DNA of 64,000 nucleotides, from the NCBI GenBank assembly GCA_010405405.1, contig MU004234.1, positions 1,383,563-1,447,562 of the forward strand, written 5' to 3'. How positions within the stretch are numbered: the stretch's first letter is position 1; every line of letters begins with the position of its first letter. The position numbers and the translations under genes are program-made. The notes beneath the pieces are model-generated. The model did no database searches. It had not been told where the DNA came from and saw only the letters and a list, made by a program, of their open reading frames with translations. This stretch comes from Microthyrium microscopicum. Taxonomy: Eukaryota > Ascomycota > Dothideomycetes > Microthyriales > Microthyriaceae. This document shows positions 20,878 through 31,336 of this stretch, piece by piece.

Positions 20878-22765
20878 CTTCATAGTCTTGTACTGATAAA
20901 CCCAGGTCGATTCTACCAACGTTACCACCCAGGAATCGCTTCAGGACTCCCAGGCTCCGGCACCATTGATGAAAAGAAAGATTTCGGCCTCGCTGCTAGA
21001 CGTAGAACAACGTAAATCTCGCAAGTTGGAGCAGGTAAAATCTTTCTTCTCCCATTCCAAGCTATGGTCCCCGTCATCCATCGATGTTAATGCTACCATC
21101 GACGTTTATGGTTACTATGAAGTGCGTTGGCTAACCTTCAGTAGGCTCATGAGGAGAACTCGGAATCTTTGAAGCAAGTCAAAACCGAATTGGAGCTGAC
21201 TCGTCAATACCTCACCACGGTAAGAGAAAGTTATAACAAGCTTGACAACTCGTGGCAGGAGCGCTGGAAACTGTACCAGGATTCAGTACTGGCTGAGTTC
21301 AAGAGGGTGGAAAATGAAACCGAGGCAAGATACGCGGAACTGAAACAGAAATACGACGATCTGGAAGAGAAGTACGACGATCTGGCAGAGAAATACGACG
21401 ACCTGGAAGAAGAGAATAATAAGTTGCAGCAGGATAAGGACAGCATGGAAGCGTTGAAAGACGAAGAACTGAAAAGTTTGAGACTGGTAAGACTTCCAAT
21501 CCATCTGATGGCTTACATCGCATCATATGGCTTCCATCGTTGTCGATTTCAATATTGTATTTGTATGCTAACATTTTTCAAGGAGAATGAGCAGAGCTAC
21601 AATATTCAAGTTGATCCACCTCTGGAAGGGTGCACCTCTGTCAACAAAAAATTTGGTCATCATGGTCTCAGAGTGGTCTGGTCGAGGTAAAAGGAGTTGC
21701 GTGGAGAGTTTGTTCTGGTACAAGAGTGGACGACCTTGGAGACTTGGCACATTGCGATCCGGATCTATGGCAAAGGGCACGGAAAGGCTAGTTCAAGTGA
21801 TCCTTTGAAATGTATGCAGGGTTTAAAGGGCCAGTATGGAGTGGAGCGGTTCAAAAACATTGATTTCGCGTACAACTGCGCAATATCTACTGGTGATTAT
21901 CCAGAAGGCAAGAACAATCAGAAAGCAGTCTTCGACGAGTGGAAGGATAATGTGCAGCGGGAAATCAACCAAGTCATCCGTTCCGAAGGCGGCGCCATCC
22001 TTCATCCAGTGGTCCCGCGCAAAATGACTGAACAGCAACTGGTTGCGCTCCTCAATCGAGGCGGAATGCCAACAGTTCAGCAATTGATGGATGGATTCTC
22101 GTCTTGGACGATCAAACATACCAAGCCGTACGCCCTCTACTTCCGCCTCATGTATCAAAGCAGTTACCCTCATGAAGACTGGCGCCAATGTTTCCATCCG
22201 GTATTCATTCGTCATAATCGTGCCGATTTGGCTGGCAAGAAGCCAGCAAAGGGCAAAAAGACTGCTACCAAAAGGACTGCTACCAAAAAGAAGGACACGC
22301 AGATTCCGGTTGCCTCTGGCTCCAGCAAAATCAAAGGCAAGAAAACTGTCAACGCCTCTGGAAGTGGCACCAGCAAGGCCCAAAATGGCGGAATCAAAAA
22401 GATTGATACTGCCTGTAGCTAGCAGTGGAGTGAAGGACGGCAAGGCTGCCAAGGCTGTTGCCAAAGAGACTGATACTGAAACTGGCGATATCGGCGGCGG
22501 CGCGGATGAGGATTTGGTTGGTGAGGACAATGATGACGAGGATTGGATTGATGATGATATGTTGCTTGGTGTATTTGAGCCAAAATGGGACTTTGGCAAA
22601 GATTCTGATGATGGAGATAAGCGTGAGGAAGATTTGGCTGAGCATCATGCGGAGAAGAAGGTCTTGAAAGACTTCTTTCTGGAGGAAGAAGATCAGGACG
22701 ATGCATTCTTTGGTACATGGGAGCCAAAATGGTCCTTTGCCAATGATGTTTGCACCGAAAATTAG

Positions 22766-23879
22766 TCTTCATTCTCATGTATGTAACGGGACTTGAAAAG
22801 CTATTACAAATTGAATGATTTATCTCACGATATGCTTTCTCTTGATCCCGTGCAGTCTTAGTATCAATTGTGTCTGTCTTCTGTTCCAAAGATTTTGTTC
22901 CAATCGGCGCCAGTCTTTCAATTGCCTGGATCGTATCTCCCGTCACTTTACAGATCGCGGGAGGGTGATCCAATACCTCGAAGATTCTGATCCCAAAGGT
23001 ATCAGGTAACATGACTTGGTCGTCGTATATACCTCAAGTTTATGAAGGTTTCGATCTCTCAATTGTGTCTCATGCTCTACTCGGATTTTATGATTTTGGA
23101 TATATAAAGATGGTATGTAATGGGCGTAGGTACGTCCCTCCATAGCCTAGATAATTCAGTTATAGGAATATGAAGCTTATCTCGCTCGACGCCTTGGAAT
23201 TTTGATTCCGGAGCCGTAAGTGACATGGATATCTAAGCCTTCAAAGATTTTGATCGCATAATCTTGCCAGAATGATGCATCTCTAAGGTATCAAAGCTTT
23301 TTATCACAGAGGCATCAGGCCAGTGACCAGAAAACTTTAGCTCGATCTTCCTATATCAGATACGCCCATCCACTGCAAAATTATTCCATGAGCACTTGGT
23401 TCCAACCCCCATCGAGTGCGATAGAGCCCATCGAGTGCGATGGGATTCTGCACTAAACATTGAGGGAATCAGCCGATGCTGGATTTGAGATCTTGAAGAG
23501 GCATGATCTCATTTCTCGACCAATTTGGAGTAACCTAGAGCTCCAAAATATATGGTGAGACGAAAATCGGACTAGAAGAGTGCATTTTTCCATAAATTAT
23601 GGAGGAGCGCAGAATCACTGTCATATTACATACTAGCCATCATATACGCTGAAAATCCTGTACTAAATACTGGAGAAGGTGACTGAGGCATATTCAATTT
23701 TACTGGAAGATAGTATAATCATTTTTGATTCAACTTGAGGGTTTTAGAGCTGGAAGTTATGATAGTAATATAAAATCAATGAGTATGAGACTGTATTTTG
23801 CAGAAATTATAAAATCACTACCAGATGACATATTGCCATCAAATGCGCCAGTGCTTAATACGGGCTCGTAGACTCGTAT
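22766..23879. other. Intergenic, no gene seen
   Basis: About 1.1 kb without coding support. It holds one notable repeat at 23408-23445, listed separately. Confidence 0.5.
23408..23445. repeat. Direct and inverted CCCATCG repeat
   Basis: CCCATCGAGTGCGAT occurs twice with a 20-bp period, and the end reads CGATGGG, so the block is both a tandem repeat and a hairpin. The core is the same CCATCG/CGATGG pair found in the introns at 20-21.5 kb. Confidence 0.85.
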
Positions 23880-24314
23880 TTACATCTTCTTCTTCAATCC
23901 TTCAACATCCCAATAGAACGGTTTCATCTCCGTGATCACGCCTCTCTGTCTATCCACTTTGATAACCTGTACCAGAGGTCGTGTCAACACCTCTCCGGTT
24001 CTTCGTATGGTAAAATCGACCTCACTGAGGACAACAGCTTTGTCTTCTCCTTCCAGAATCTCTGGACTCTTAACGTCAACCCCGGAGAAGATTTCGCCCA
24101 TCTGTTTAGCCCAATTAAGGAATCCTTCAACACCTTCAAACTCACCCCCATAGGGAAGATCTGGAGATTGAATCAGCTTGACTTCAGGTGCAAGTGTTGC
24201 TGCGATTGCTGATGGGTCCGCTGTTCCAGGAGCTGCACTCATGTATACTCGTTCAGCATCGTAGAAGCGTTGTAATATTTCTTTGGGCGTTGAGAGCGTA
24301 TTCTGAGAAGCCAT
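23880..24314 (-). CDS. NTF2-like/SnoaL-like fold protein
   Basis: A single exon of 144 residues. It begins with a helix, KEILQRFYDAERVYMSA, followed by LAPEVKLIQSPDLPYGGEFEG, which is the usual SnoaL pattern of a strand-loop at the mouth of the cone, then GFLNWAKQMGEIFSGV and four beta-strands (VVLSEVDFTIRR, LVQVIKVDRQRGVITEM, KPFYWD). The length matches the family. Members range from polyketide cyclases to small binding or epimerase proteins, and the substrate cannot be predicted. An ATG upstream at 24353 exists but would add only unconserved residues, so the second ATG is chosen. Confidence 0.75.
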   Translation of the reverse strand: MASQNTLSTPKEILQRFYDAERVYMSAAPGTADPSAIAATLAPEVKLIQSPDLPYGGEFEGVEGFLNWAKQMGEIFSGVDVKSPEILEGEDKAVVLSEVDFTIRRTGEVLTRPLVQVIKVDRQRGVITEMKPFYWDVEGLKKKM

Positions 24315-25285
24315 TTTGGAGGAGGGTTCGATTTTGATCGGTTGTTGTTTCAAATGTAGGGTGTTTTATGTATTTTCTTGTCCTGTTCTGATATCGAGAC
24401 AAGAGTGAAGTGGTTTTGTATACTCTCTCTTATATGAATATATTGGAGCCAAGGCTGGCCAAGACTGCTTATTCAAAGTATTGAGAAGATTGGTAAGCGA
24501 GGTAACCATTCCGCTGTCAACTTGCTTGATAATTGTAGGTGTAGAAGGAGACACATGCTGGTAGCAAATCAACACAAGATGGCTTTCGAATCTGTAATGA
24601 AGGTCAGAAATCACGATCTCGCTTGGGACGCGAGTCCTTTTTCGAAATCTGAGCCAAATGATTTCCAAGCGCGAGAACGAGACATTCGGGATGTTTCTCA
24701 AACCCAGAATCAAGCTTTCTATCAATAGCACCATACTTTGATGTGTCGACTATTATCAGTGAACTCGAGCGTCACACATCTTGTCTTTCGTGAATTGATT
24801 AGTCGCATGAGAGTTACTTAGCTTGTCGAACTTGAGCTGGTTGAACTGTCAGGCTTTCGGGAATCGCTGCCACGCTGCCCTGGCGCAGAGGAACTTATAC
24901 TCAGAAAGGCACAGGTGTGTAGGTCGAATCAAGAAATGAATTTGGAAAAGCAGCTTTAGTAGCCGGGAATCGAAGCCGAGAAGGCACTGGCACAAGGCTG
25001 TAGTATGTTCGATTGTAGTAGAGCACATATATCAATTCATGATAGCTCAGATCTTGTCCAGAATGCTTTCCATGTTTGCCATGGTATCTACCATCGCGAC
25101 ATCTGCCTAATGAGTTGATAGGCTTGCCATAAGCCTGCCTGCTCTTGCCTAGGATTGCTTGTTCCTACTTCATCCCTAGATATTAGTACTAATGTCGTTC
25201 TTCCCTTGCTCGTTTTGCTTTGGCCTGCCATGTCTTACAACCTCTGCATTTCATAACAAGCCTAAGAATTTAGACCCAAGCAATC
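24315..25285. other. Intergenic, no gene seen
   Basis: About 970 bp between the divergent NTF2-like gene and the 25286 gene. Short frames are present without splice or motif support. Confidence 0.5.
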
Positions 25286-26029
25286 ATGGCCGGCGAAGAG
25301 CAACAAGAGACCACAGAAAGCGAGGAGCTGCTAGTAAGATGGCAAACATTTCGCTCATCATACCTTTTACGATACTGGTTGTTGGAGACTGGTATCTACA
25401 AACAACTAATTGCGCAATCAAGTCAGTGCATGCTAGAGGCCGAAAGCAACCCACGATATTGGTTGATCAAGACTCGAATCCTTCTGATGTGGATCGTGGA
25501 CGATTGGGACGCTATTGAGGAATTACGGATAACGGCAGAGCACGAGTGGCGACAAGCAATACACGATTATCGTACCAGGCCTTTTAATGAAAAAGAAGCG
25601 CTATACCTCAACGAACTGCGCGGCGATTTGGATGAGATGGCTACCGTGCAATTCGAAAATGTGGCAGACGCATTTCTCGATAAAGACGATGAGGATGAGT
25701 TGAAATATGAAGATCAAGGCACTGAAGAGGCGGATGAGCCCAGTTCTCCGGAAAGACAACATGCAGTCGAGAAAGCTTTGACAGTGGATAATATACTTGG
25801 GCTTGACGACCCCGCCGGACATACAAAATCTGCTGTTGTGGAGCAGGGTGAAGACACCGACACTGTTGACCATGCCGCCACGACCGCCACTTCCAGAGTT
25901 AACGAGATTGGTAAGAATCTGGATTCTGCCAGAGCGCCTACAGACAAACTGTCCAGGAAGAGATTTTCTCAACGCAAGCGTCCCAGAGCTGGCGAAAGTA
26001 CTGGATTGACTAGGTCCAAGGTCCGTTAA
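25286..26029 (+). CDS. Unrecognised acidic protein, 247 residues
   Basis: An uninterrupted frame starts at an ATG with good context (ATCATGG). The first 120 residues look like a helical domain rich in Trp and Tyr: LVRWQTFRSSYLLRYWLLE, NPRYWLIKTRILLMWIVDD, EWRQAIHDYR. The middle is very acidic (DKDDEDELKYEDQGTEEADE) and the end is basic with KRFSQRKRPRAGE, a plausible nuclear localisation signal. No family is recognised. The mixed acidic and basic tail suggests a nuclear protein, which is inference. It is convergent with the hydrolase-like gene. Confidence 0.6.
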   Translation: MAGEEQQETTESEELLVRWQTFRSSYLLRYWLLETGIYKQLIAQSSQCMLEAESNPRYWLIKTRILLMWIVDDWDAIEELRITAEHEWRQAIHDYRTRPFNEKEALYLNELRGDLDEMATVQFENVADAFLDKDDEDELKYEDQGTEEADEPSSPERQHAVEKALTVDNILGLDDPAGHTKSAVVEQGEDTDTVDHAATTATSRVNEIGKNLDSARAPTDKLSRKRFSQRKRPRAGESTGLTRSKVR

Positions 26030-26279
26030 GCAATGAAGTCGTCTTCCAAGCTGATCAGGTATAGTGATTTCCAGCTTCGAGATCATACCAGAATGATCAA
26101 AGCGTTTTAGTCAAAGACCACGAGTATCGACCACATATACATACAGCTCTCTACAGAAAACAAGGACGTCTCAGTAGTGAAGAAGGATTGTGCCAGGACC
26201 AAAATTGTTGTTGGTGATAAAGTGGCCAAGAAATCCAGCCGCTGAAATAGATATTGATAATCAAGGTTACGTTATCCTT

Positions 26280-27685
26280 TCAAACAGTCAAGACCTGGCG
26301 TAACCAATCGCCCGCCATCTCAGCGTCAGATCGCCATAGGTTTCCTGGTCCAACTCCCCATAGTCCTACACCAGGCAGCGCATAGCTCTTGAACTTGACA
26401 TCCGCCTGTTCGCTAATAAAGTCGACCTCGTTCTGCTGATCTTCGTCCAGATGTTTGAGATGACTAGCTCGTAGACCATGAGTTTTGAGATGCCGACTAA
26501 CCTCGCCCGAGTATAAAGAGAGAATAAACTCTTCATTCTGCGAAGCCAGTATACTTTCTTCTCCCGTCGTCATTCGGTAATGGGGGAGCATAATGTTTGA
26601 TCCTGCTGGTGGAAATACACGTCGAGATTTGCGGCTCAGAGTGTAATCTGGTGGCTCGTCCGTCTCAGAGTCCGGCAACGTGCTGGCGGGAAGCGGAAAT
26701 TCAATACCAGGTGTTCGGAAGAAATGGATCGGTGATGCGAAGACATCATAAAACGAATCCTCCTTGGTAAATATGCTCTTCCTCGCCTTCAACAGATCCT
26801 TTGCGCCAAGTACATTCGAGTCTTTGTATTTCTGCCAAGAGGACAAGGCAGGTCCTTTTCTTTTTGACTTGTTGCTGCGTGCCATGATATTTTCAGTATC
26901 CGGGTCGGCATCGTCGACTTTGAGTACACCAAATTGCGCCGCCGCTAACTCGAGCTTCTCGCGATCAGGAACAACCCAGTCCGTGATAGGATTATTGACG
27001 GCAGCAGCCTGGACTCTTGCCGGCCAAACACCGCGCCGGCTTTCAGTGAGAGCCAGCGAAGTAGCGAGTGAACCGCCAAAAAGCTGCCCCACAACGCCTA
27101 TTTTGCCAATCGCAGACCGTTGACTATCCTCATTTCGCTCAGCTATTCGTTCAATGGCCCAATCATATCCTGCCAAGACATCGTGGACAGCAATAGGAAA
27201 TGGAAATCCAGCCTCAGCTTGGTAGCCGATTCGAATTATCGTCGCGTTCGAGGCTGCGCCGAGAGCAGCAATGATAGGCTCGTCGAAGCCGGGTTGGTTT
27301 GCTTGACCCAAGAATGGACCGGCGCCCAGGTAAAGCAAAACGGTTTCGAATTTGGGCCCAGAGATTGGCTCGAGCACGCTGGAAGATGGCGTTAGCAATC
27401 GACGGTCGGTAATGAAAGAATGAAAGGATATATCTACTTGAGAGTGATAGAGCTGTAACGAACTGGGAGATTTACAATCTCGGAGGCGGCAGGTCTTTGT
27501 ATAACGCTCGAGTAGAAGCGTCCATGCTGGAATGGCTTGATTGTCGAGTTCAAGAGTGACTGAGAGCCCAAGGATAAGAAATGTACGCGATGTCGCGCAT
27601 GAGTAAAGGGACCAGCAGCCCCTGTGTTAAGCCGTTCAGGCCATCTTATTGCACGTCGATTTACCGATCTATGAAGCGATATCAT
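26280..27685 (-). CDS. Alpha/beta-hydrolase-like protein lacking the nucleophile Ser
   Basis: Two exons (27685-27438 and 27378-26280, intron 59 bp with GTAGAT donor) encode 448 residues. The N-terminal 60 residues are rich in Arg and Ser and lack acids (MISLHRSVNRRAIRWPERL), like a mitochondrial presequence. The fold pattern follows: VLLYLGAGPFLG where HGGG would be, AAVNNPITDW, and IRIGYQAE before PFPIAVHDVLAGYDWAIE. At the nucleophile elbow, where enzymes have GxSxGG, the sequence is VVGQLFGGSLAT, with no Ser at the centre. A His near the C-terminus is also not evident (YALPGVGLWGVG). It probably is a non-catalytic or altered member. I recall similar serine-less fungal proteins, but that needs checking. 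Confidence 0.7.
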
Positions 27686-28063
27686 AGATTAATGCGAACT
27701 GGTCTATTTCGAGATGAAAGCGATCTGGGACATGATACATCAAGAAGAGTTGAGAGGGAATGATCTGATGTCGCGGGTCGATGAACGACCAGTGGAGTTT
27801 GACGCGTCTGATTGGCTGACTGGACTTGCTCACCTTCGGCCTCGACTGGGAAGAATTAAAAGTCTTGGAAAGCATTCGTCATCTATTGGGAGGCCGATTC
27901 CATGTCCAAGAAGCAATAATTAAAAGAGAAGCAAATGATTTGTAGGAGGGATGCAAATTTCCAATTGTGACCCTAAAGGCTTTCCCATACTCCGAGCTCT
28001 ACTAAATACATTACAGAATCCAAAAAAAGAAAATACAAGAGGAAGATAAAAAAGAAGCAATCC
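27686..28063. other. Intergenic, no gene seen
   Basis: The upstream region of the hydrolase-like gene. No further feature was recognised before the MITE at 28064. Confidence 0.5.
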
Positions 28064-28269
28064 TATCCCCTCGGCTGATGAATTTCGATCCACAGTGCCT
28101 TGTGGCCTAATCAAGCCTAAACAGCCTATCCTGCCTTAATTGTCACGGGACAGCTTTTATTGCCGCGCGCCTAAAGTCCTTCCCGTGACATTTCAGGCGT
28201 ATTAGGCTCTATCAGGCCAACGAAAGGCCGCAAGGCACTGTGGATCGAAATTCATCAGCCGAGGGGATA
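28064..28269. mobile_element. TA-flanked MITE, family F
   Basis: The 206-bp element has about 45-bp terminal inverted repeats: TA + TCCCCTCGGCTGATGAATTT on the left and the exact reverse at the right, continuing CGATCCACAGTGCCTTG. The inner part has TAGGC and AGGCC blocks. The repeats are almost perfect, so insertion was recent. Ends differ from the CACCC families in the main island. Confidence 0.92.
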
Positions 28270-28481
28270 CGAAGGGGATATAAAACAATTGATAACGGTT
28301 GTCGTACAATCCATGCCACGATGTAGCTTTTTGGCCAAAAATTCCATCCATGCTCAAAGGTGAGTCCGTCCACTTCAATCATGGCCCTTCATGATTCAAA
28401 TGTGCGCAGCCGCATCGGCTACAGCTGTCCGTCTAACACAAGTGCCAGCTACCGATGTGCAAACCCACAAGGAGCGGTATC

Positions 28482-28985
28482 TCAATGAAGCTCAACGCTA
28501 TCGAAATCTCGCATCATGATTCCCATCTGCGCTCTTTTGACAGCCTCCGCCACCAAAGCAGACTGGCTCATATATGAATTCGTCTCTGAATGACCAGTCT
28601 GAGCATACGCCGCCTGCTGCTGTTGATATTGCTGCTGAAGTAAAGCCTGCTGTTGTTGTGCTTGATATTGCTGTGCCTGATATTGTTGTAGCTTTGCAAA
28701 TTGCTGGGGTGTAAGCTGTTGTTGTTGCTGAGCTGCTTGAGCGGCTTGCGTATTAAAGTAAGGCTGTTGATGGGTCATTGTAGGAGAAGGAAGGGGAGCA
28801 GCGTGATGCTGAGCGGTCGGCGAGGTAGAGAGGTGGCCTGTCGAGTAATTTGAGTTTTGGGATGATATGCTTGTGGCAGAAGTCTGGAAGGCTGAGTATG
28901 TGCCGGATTGAGAGGCAGTTGAGCCTGATGGGAGAGCTGGATAAGGAGGACGGCGTGAGGGTCGAGAGGATCGAGAGGAGTCCAT
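28482..28985 (-). CDS. Glutamine-rich low-complexity protein, 167 residues
   Basis: One exon from an ATG at 28985. The N-terminus is rich in Ser, Arg and Pro; the middle has Gln runs (AAQAAQQQQQLTPQQFAKL, then repeats of YQAQQ); the last 30 residues, SALVAEAVKRAQMGIMMRDF, look like an ordered helix and are the only part likely to be conserved. Such proteins are often transcription- or chromatin-related, but nothing here proves it. The next upstream genes are more than 2 kb away. Confidence 0.6.
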   Translation of the reverse strand: MDSSRSSRPSRRPPYPALPSGSTASQSGTYSAFQTSATSISSQNSNYSTGHLSTSPTAQHHAAPLPSPTMTHQQPYFNTQAAQAAQQQQQLTPQQFAKLQQYQAQQYQAQQQQALLQQQYQQQQAAYAQTGHSETNSYMSQSALVAEAVKRAQMGIMMRDFDSVELH

Positions 28986-30831
28986 GATGAATATATGAAA
29001 TGATGGAGGCGAAGATTAGGGGAGTAGGGAGTTTTGTGGTTGTGAATGACGATCCTGGGACTGTTCTGAGACCAGTGACTGATGATGCTCGCGTGAGGTT
29101 AGAAGGGCAGTTGATCGACAGTTGGTGGTTCAATGTAAAACCAGGGCGGAGGAATGTTCAAATATTGGAGAAAATATTTGATGGTGGGGATAAAAATGGG
29201 CGCTCATATACTGATAGTAGTGGAAATGTTTTCCGTATCAAAGATTGTAGAGCTCTGGATATCACATGTAATTAAAGTATTGAAGCTGGGATTTTGATAG
29301 ATGATTATCAAACAGTCCTCTATCGACTATAGCTGCGAGTTTTGATGTGGGGAAATAAAGAGCATAGACTGATACAGCAGCAAGGCCAAAGAATATAATC
29401 TTGATTGTGTAATGTAAGCAAGCACAAAGTAAGCAACTTTTGATGCAGTGCGAGTGCAGATAAAAAATATGAGGCGACGAACAGCAAGAGCGCTTGCGAT
29501 GATGCACCAAACAAGGGAAAGGCACTTTAAAGCATCTGACACTCGACCCTCTTTGCGAAATATGGTCGATGTGGCAGAACAAGGCAACAGTTATACCTCG
29601 GCGTATTCGGTCAGACTTGATAACATACAAGGCTTTGGTCCTGTGGTCCGGCAAACTAAAGACGAGCCATGGTGGATACGAAGATCGGATCTCTTATTTT
29701 TTCTCGGTCTACCTTACCTAACATCATCTCAATCTCTTAAAGAAAGGTAACGGCTGATATGCCGTATTGGGTGACTTGCGACAACCACAACATTTAGTGC
29801 GATGCTAGATATTGATGCTTTTCTCCCGTATTCAACAAATACCTAGAAATTTGATCAAACACACTGCATGGAATTAGAAATCCAGTATATCACTAACACT
29901 ACCAAAGGTTGCACGAATTCAACTTTCCAAAGTTTCAACGCTTTTTGACATATGCTGATGTTGAGCTTCCTTCAATGTTGATGCAATTGCATATCTGGTG
30001 TTGCATCCTTGTAGGTCAATATACGCCTCTAAATACTTATGCACATACAATGATACAAACCAATCTGGATGCGGGGATAAATGTTCTACCTCAACGAATT
30101 GCCCAGAGACTAGTCTCCTGGTAACGCCTAGATGCGTCACTCGTCACTCAACCCCACTGATGAACGACATCTGGGGGTGGAGTCTGGAGATCATGGATGC
30201 TGGGGGAATCGCGTTCGGGAGACAAATGCGGATAGCACGCGAGTCCCTGACTCCCTGTCGATGCTCTTTCTACGGCTTCCCAGGAGACTGGTTACGGTGG
30301 GCATATTGTCGATAGATCCATGTCGTTTACAGATTATTTACACATGTTGAGTCCGCTATCTCTGCTGACCGCAATACCTGAAAAATCCTGGCATACCGTT
30401 GTGCCGTGGAAGTAAAAGCTTACAGATGTCTTTCCTGACTGTTGACATTTGCATACGGACCCGAGATATAGTGACGGCATGGTATGTGCCTTTTCTTAAG
30501 CCGGGTGAAATTGGACGCTGAGGATCTAGACCTTCAGCTTCATCAGACCGGCAATTTCCGTTTATGCTATCTCTTCCAATTTTGGTAAATTTGACTGGCA
30601 AGGATGCATTTTCTCTGATGTTGCACACTTCTTGAGATTGATATTAAACACGTGTTTGTACTCTGCCATGTGAACATCGGAAAGAAGAGAGAACTACCGG
30701 TAAAGACTAAGACATTTTGATATCTTACTAACAACTAGTGCGCCAAATACACGGTACAGGCTTGGAGAAACATACTTTTAATATCAGTTGGAGTATTGCA
30801 CAACATGAGGAATCGGAAATTTGTACTTTGA
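28986..30831. other. Intergenic, no gene seen
   Basis: About 1.8 kb. Several short frames of 60-130 codons exist on both strands but overlap each other, lack good splice sites and carry no motif I recognise. Confidence 0.5.
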
Positions 30832-31203
30832 TCAGAGATGATGTGTAGAGCAGGGAAAATGTAAGGACGTTCGTTGCCGTGGCTTCTTTGGGTTGATGTT
30901 TGACCTTTTTATGGAAGTAGCTTTGTACACATGAGCAAGTTTCGAATGAAATGAGCGAATAGGGCGATCTGGAAGCTTGAGCTGTTCTTCAATGTTTTTC
31001 TGGTTTTCCTGGATAGGACAGGATGGAATTTCTCCTGTGCTCACAGCCTCACACAGCGTGACAGTGTTCATGTTTGAAGCAACCAACTTCTCAACAATGT
31101 TTTCTGGTAAAACAACCTCAATCCAGACATCAAATGTAATTCTATGAAGAGCTTCAAATATGTAGGTAGAGTACATGAAATGAAGTTGCAATTCCCACAA
31201 CAT
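30832..31203 (-). CDS. Doubtful short unrecognised frame
   Basis: A 123-codon frame from ATG 31203 reads like protein in its middle (ITFDVWIEVVLPENIVEKLV, EAVSTGEIPSCPIQEN), with a basic tail. No family is recognised and no splice sites support it. It lies 120 bp from the start of the divergent KTI12 gene, so it may be part of the upstream sequence instead. Confidence 0.25.
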   Translation of the reverse strand: MLWELQLHFMYSTYIFEALHRITFDVWIEVVLPENIVEKLVASNMNTVTLCEAVSTGEIPSCPIQENQKNIEEQLKLPDRPIRSFHSKLAHVYKATSIKRSNINPKKPRQRTSLHFPCSTHHL

Positions 31204-31264
31204 AAAAACGTGGCGCACCTTTCAAGCGGCAGCCACACCTGCACGCCTCAACATACTTTAAAAA

Positions 31265-31336
31265 ATGGCAGGAGACAACTCCATCTCCAATGCGACACGC
31301 CCATTTACGGACATCCAAATTGAAAATGCCAGTTAG
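31265..31336 (+). promoter_or_regulatory. Upstream ORF overlapping the KTI12 start
   Basis: ATG at 31265 opens a 23-codon frame whose TAG (31334) lies in the first KTI12 intron. It overlaps the KTI12 ATG at 31326 in another frame. If the transcript starts upstream of 31265, splicing removes the TAG and lengthens this frame far into the KTI12 sequence. Whether the transcript includes it is unknown. Confidence 0.35.

Larger units (their letters stand above)
19930..22765 (+). pseudogene. Unrecognised coiled-coil gene with TAA and a frameshift
   Basis: Exons: 19930-19973, 20223-20543, 20590-20794, 20906-21034, 21145-21486 and 21583 onward, phases agreeing. The N-terminal half has helices such as VAIAKLAAEAVEVRKRQD and long coiled coil at 21145-21470 with repeats of KYDDLEE. 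Exon 6 meets TAA at 21688-21690 in RVVWSR(stop)KELRGEF, then continues in the same frame through a well-formed domain (WTTLETWHIAIRIYG, WKDNVQREINQVIRSEGG, PYALYFRLMYQSS) and a Lys-rich tail to 22422. A one-base loss near 22405 moves the reading to another frame (LPVASSGVKDGK) that runs through an acidic tail, with two copies of a W(D/S)F-ending motif (FEPKWDFG, WEPKWSFA), to 22765. Four of its five introns are 96-249 bp with hairpins. Family unknown. Confidence 0.5.

Noticed and set aside
23408-23445. CRISPR-like short repeats
   Set aside because: Only two 15-bp copies, spacing of five bases, in a fungal genome; it is a small hairpin repeat.
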